Origin: CG2-30-40-21 sp043806395
Lineage (GTDB): Bacteria; UBA9089; CG2-30-40-21
Length of the DNA stretch: 14,761 nucleotides
Assembly: GCA_043806395.1 (NCBI GenBank)
Contig: JAZDHC010000162.1
Coordinates: forward strand, 1-14,761
Direction: 5' to 3'
Both the position numbers and the translations under genes were made by a program. The notes under the pieces were generated by a model. It had not been told where the DNA came from and made no database searches. It saw only the letters and a program-made list of their open reading frames with translations. Positions 12,528-14,761 of this stretch are shown here, in pieces (the first letter of the stretch is position 1; the number at the start of each line of letters is the position of its first letter).

Positions 12528-12631
12528 ATCCCCTACGGTGGTGGACGCTACTGCTCCTACAGCCTAAAACAGTCCCCCTATGGTGAACAGTTTTGAATCA
12601 TGCCCTGTTACTTAATGGAAATTTGGCACGA

Positions 12632-12647
12632 GTCTGACAAGTCAGAC
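12632..12647. promoter_or_regulatory. Perfect inverted repeat before mrdA
   Basis: GTCTGAC (12632-12638) and GTCAGAC (12641-12647) are separated by AA. The 2-base gap is too tight for an RNA hairpin with all pairs, so a dimeric repressor site is as likely. It lies 17 bases before the mrdA ATG. No regulator is identified. Confidence 0.35.
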
Positions 12648-12664
12648 AGAGATGAGGCAAGATT

Positions 12665-14566
12665 ATGATAATACAACAACAGCAATCTGATGTAGAGATA
12701 GGTTTTCTTAAACAACGATTAATGGCCATTACAGTAATGGTTTTGATACTGTTTGGTATCTTAATGCTTAGACTTACTTATCTTCAGATAATAAAGGGAG
12801 GATATTTTCGTAACATCTCAGAAAATAATCGGATAAGATTAATCCCTATAGCTGCCTCCAGGGGAATGATATTTGACCGAAATGGGGAAATATTAGCTAT
12901 AGATGAACCCTCCTTTGATATCTCTATTATTCAATTGGGGCTATCTAAGAATAATATTGAGAAATCCCTGTCAAATTTAAGCAAATTATTAGATATTAAT
13001 ATAGAAGAGGCAAAAAATAGCATAAAAAAGAAACATAATAGACCATTTGAACCAGCAGTGATTGTCTCTGATGTAGATAGAATTACCCTGGCAGAGGTGG
13101 CAGAGAGAACACCTGACCTGCCCGGCGTGATTATTCAGGTAACGCCAAAACGCAATTATCTTCACGGAGAATTGTGTGCCCATTTGTTAGGCTATCTTGG
13201 TGAGATCAATCAGAAAGAATTAAAGGTACGAAAGAATTATAAGAGTGGTGAATGGATCGGAAAATCAGGGGTTGAGAGTGTGTATGATAGCTATCTTAAG
13301 GGTGTAAATGGAGGGAAACAAATAGAGGTAGATGTTCGGGGCAGACAATTACAGGTATTAGGAAAAAGAGAACCTGTACCCGGTAATAATCTATTTTTGA
13401 GTATTGACGCAAAGATGCAGCAGATAGCCTATGATGCTTTAGAGAATAATTGTGGGGCAGTAGTGGTTGTAAACCCACAGAACGGGGAGCTCTTAGCATG
13501 TGTCAGCAGGCCAAGTTTTGATGCAAATATGTTTTTGCATCGAATGAATGCTCTTGAGGCAACGGCCTTATTCTCTGACCCGAGACATCCTCTCTTGAAT
13601 CGAGCTACCCAGGCTCAATATTCACCAGGCTCGGTTTTCAAGATAGTTGTGGCTATCGCTGCTCTGGAGAATAATGTTATCCGTCAAGAAGATAATATTG
13701 AATGCAAGGGAACATATGAGATTGGTAAGCAAAAGTTCAATTGTTATCAAAAGGAAAAACATGGGATTGTAGGAATTATAGATGCTATCACCCTGTCATG
13801 CAATGTCTATTTTTATCAACTGGGATATAAACTCGGGGTAAGCAGGATCAACGAGTTTGCTAAAAAGTTTGGTTTTGGCAAGCCAACTGGGATTGACTTG
13901 CTGAGTGAAAAAACAGGGCTTATGCCAACACCTGCCTGGAAGGAAAAGGTACTTAAGACAGATTGGTATACAGGAGACACTATTAACCTAAGTATTGGTC
14001 AGGGATATGCTTTGGTTACACCACTCCAGATGGCTAATTTATTAGCTATTGTGGCTAATGGTGGACAGGTATATCGATCACACTTAGTAGCAAGGATGGT
14101 CAGTTCATCTGGAAAGGTTACGCATTTTAACCCGGATATTATGGATATTGTTCCCATGTCAGTTCAAACCAAGGAGATATTGCATAAGGCACTTGAGGCT
14201 GTTGTCTCACGGGGCACCGGACAAAAGGCAATGCTCTGGAATATGAGGGTTGCAGGAAAAACAGGTACATCTCAGAATCCACAGGGGGATGACCATGCAT
14301 GGTTTGTTTGTTTTGCCCCGGTTGAGGACCCAAAGGTAGCTATTGCTGTTATTGTTGAACATGGGGGAAAGGGTGGAGCAGTTGCAGCACCTATCGCCAG
14401 AAAAATCCTTCAATATGTAAGAGCTTCATCCATGAAAAAAGAGGAAATCATAAACCCACAAAAAATAGAACAGGAAATAAAACCAGAGGTGACACAAGAG
14501 GTAATGCAGGGAACAGCCTCAGTCGTGCCACAGATAGTAGAAAATTCAACAGAGAAGGTGGAGTGA
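12665..14566 (+). CDS. mrdA: Penicillin-binding protein 2, elongation-specific transpeptidase
   Basis: PBP2 cross-links new peptidoglycan in the side wall as the transpeptidase partner of RodA. The 633 residues fit the family. One membrane helix lies at about 20-40 (AITVMVLILFGILMLRLTY). The pedestal/dimerisation domain has RGMIFDRNGEILA. The transpeptidase domain shows all three motifs: SxxK at S323-V-F-K326 in SPGSVFKIV, SxN at S378-C-N380, and KTG at K532-T-G534. C347, C360, H366 and C379 sit where E. coli PBP2 has its zinc ligands, with the same 6- and 13-residue spacing between the last three. The tail after about 600 is charged and likely disordered (KIEQEIKPEVTQEV). ATG 12665 follows GAGG (12654-12657). 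The neighbours mreBCD confirm the role; rodA would be expected next. Confidence 0.97.
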   Translation: MIIQQQQSDVEIGFLKQRLMAITVMVLILFGILMLRLTYLQIIKGGYFRNISENNRIRLIPIAASRGMIFDRNGEILAIDEPSFDISIIQLGLSKNNIEKSLSNLSKLLDINIEEAKNSIKKKHNRPFEPAVIVSDVDRITLAEVAERTPDLPGVIIQVTPKRNYLHGELCAHLLGYLGEINQKELKVRKNYKSGEWIGKSGVESVYDSYLKGVNGGKQIEVDVRGRQLQVLGKREPVPGNNLFLSIDAKMQQIAYDALENNCGAVVVVNPQNGELLACVSRPSFDANMFLHRMNALEATALFSDPRHPLLNRATQAQYSPGSVFKIVVAIAALENNVIRQEDNIECKGTYEIGKQKFNCYQKEKHGIVGIIDAITLSCNVYFYQLGYKLGVSRINEFAKKFGFGKPTGIDLLSEKTGLMPTPAWKEKVLKTDWYTGDTINLSIGQGYALVTPLQMANLLAIVANGGQVYRSHLVARMVSSSGKVTHFNPDIMDIVPMSVQTKEILHKALEAVVSRGTGQKAMLWNMRVAGKTGTSQNPQGDDHAWFVCFAPVEDPKVAIAVIVEHGGKGGAVAAPIARKILQYVRASSMKKEEIINPQKIEQEIKPEVTQEVMQGTASVVPQIVENSTEKVE

Positions 14567-14567
14567 G

Positions 14568-14626
14568 AAATTGACAATTCAGCAATTCAGCAATTCAGCA
14601 ATTGACAATTGACAATTGAGAAATTG
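14568..14626. repeat. AT-rich tandem repeat after mrdA
   Basis: An 8-base unit AATTCAGC is repeated three times, flanked by AATTGAC units (one before, three similar after). AATT lies at the centre of each unit, so the tract also has many overlapping inverted repeats. It begins one base after the mrdA stop. Confidence 0.8.
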
Positions 14627-14675
14627 GGGACGGTTCACCTTTGTTTGAAAGCTTGCGGTTAGTTGAGAGTGCAAT

Positions 14676-14707
14676 ATTCCCCCTTAGAAAAGGGGGTTAG
14701 GGGGTTG
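14676..14707 (-). repeat. C-rich palindromic repeat, copy D (inverted)
   Basis: ATT, stem CCCCCTT (14679-14685), loop AGAA, AAGGGGG (14690-14696), then TTAGGGGGTTG. It has the same orientation as copy C. Confidence 0.85.
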
Positions 14708-14746
14708 TATTCTGTAGATGATGTCCCCTTGCCCGAAAGGAATCAT

Positions 14747-14761
14747 ATGAAAAACGATGAA
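14747..14761 (+). CDS. Start of a further gene, cut off by the window edge (possibly rodA)
   Basis: ATG 14747 has AAAGGA (14736-14741) five bases upstream and opens a frame reading MKNDE before the window ends. Five residues cannot identify it. rodA is the common neighbour of mrdA in mre clusters, so that is the first guess, but only from position. Confidence 0.4.

Larger units (their letters stand above)
12393..12604. repeat. Second intergenic repeat mosaic, between mreD and mrdA
   Basis: Order: TAGGCTGTAGGCTGTTAGG (from 12393), an inverted C-rich palindrome (12464-12495), a related shorter palindrome (12500-12527), CCTACAGCCTA (12556-12566), then a 23-bp module ending TTTTGAATCATGCC (12582-12604). 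TAGGCTGTAGG and CCTACAGCCTA form a perfect 11-bp inverted repeat around both palindromes. The 23-bp module is the complement of 2294-2316 with two mismatches. Confidence 0.75.

Noticed and set aside
12624..12638. TTTGGCACGAGTCTGAC before mrdA as a second sigma-54 promoter
   Set aside because: The -24 part TGGCACG is good but the -12 part reads TGAC instead of TTGC, losing the essential GC.
2345..14707. CRISPR array from the recurring palindromes
   Set aside because: Copies are single, kilobases apart, in both orientations and without regular spacers; no cas genes are present.

Overview
This window is bacterial chromosome: densely coding, moderately AT-rich, with every convincing gene on the + strand. 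Gene content is mostly housekeeping: RimO, RNA polymerase omega, a receiver-only response regulator, DnaK, GroES-GroEL, an FmdB-type zinc ribbon protein, a methyltransferase-like protein, a membrane-anchored TPR protein, and the rod-shape cluster MreB-MreC-MreD-PBP2. The cell wall genes point to a rod-shaped, peptidoglycan-making bacterium, and a very good -24/-12 element suggests it uses sigma-54. The repeat-littered intergenic DNA resembles that of uncultured environmental lineages, but I cannot place the organism from this sequence alone.

Layout. 1-452: 3' end of an Rpn/PD-(D/E)XK putative transposase-nuclease gene. 523-1842: rimO, with a palindromic repeat inserted in frame in its TRAM domain. 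1851-2215: tandem enhancer-like sites, a sigma-54 promoter and a short rpoZ. 2216-2557: a repeat mosaic. 2558-2923: response regulator. 2924-3174: two palindromic repeats. 3175-7260: dnaK, groES and groEL, separated by repeats. 7376-8637: the FmdB-like gene and a divergent FtsJ-like methyltransferase. 8764-9759: a good sigma-70 promoter and the TPR gene. 9756-9883: a repeat array. 9909-14566: mreB, mreC, mreD and mrdA. 14567-14761: repeats, then the first codons of another gene.

How the genes work together. DnaK and GroES-GroEL are the core cytosolic folding machines. I see no CIRCE operator at either locus, so heat-shock control must be of another kind. MreB filaments, MreC, MreD and PBP2 form the elongation complex for lateral wall synthesis. 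The unfinished gene at the right edge sits where rodA is often found. The TPR protein just upstream may be a neighbour of that complex, but its role is unknown.

The most unusual aspect is the load of short palindromic repeats. At least five families occupy most intergenic gaps. One copy is inside rimO coding sequence, and other copies supply the stop codons of the TPR gene and mreC. I found no CRISPR array, defence system, prophage, rRNA or tRNA. I do not see evidence of a wholly new multi-gene system. The best leads are the in-frame palindrome in rimO, the apparent sigma-54 control of rpoZ, and the modular repeat mosaics.
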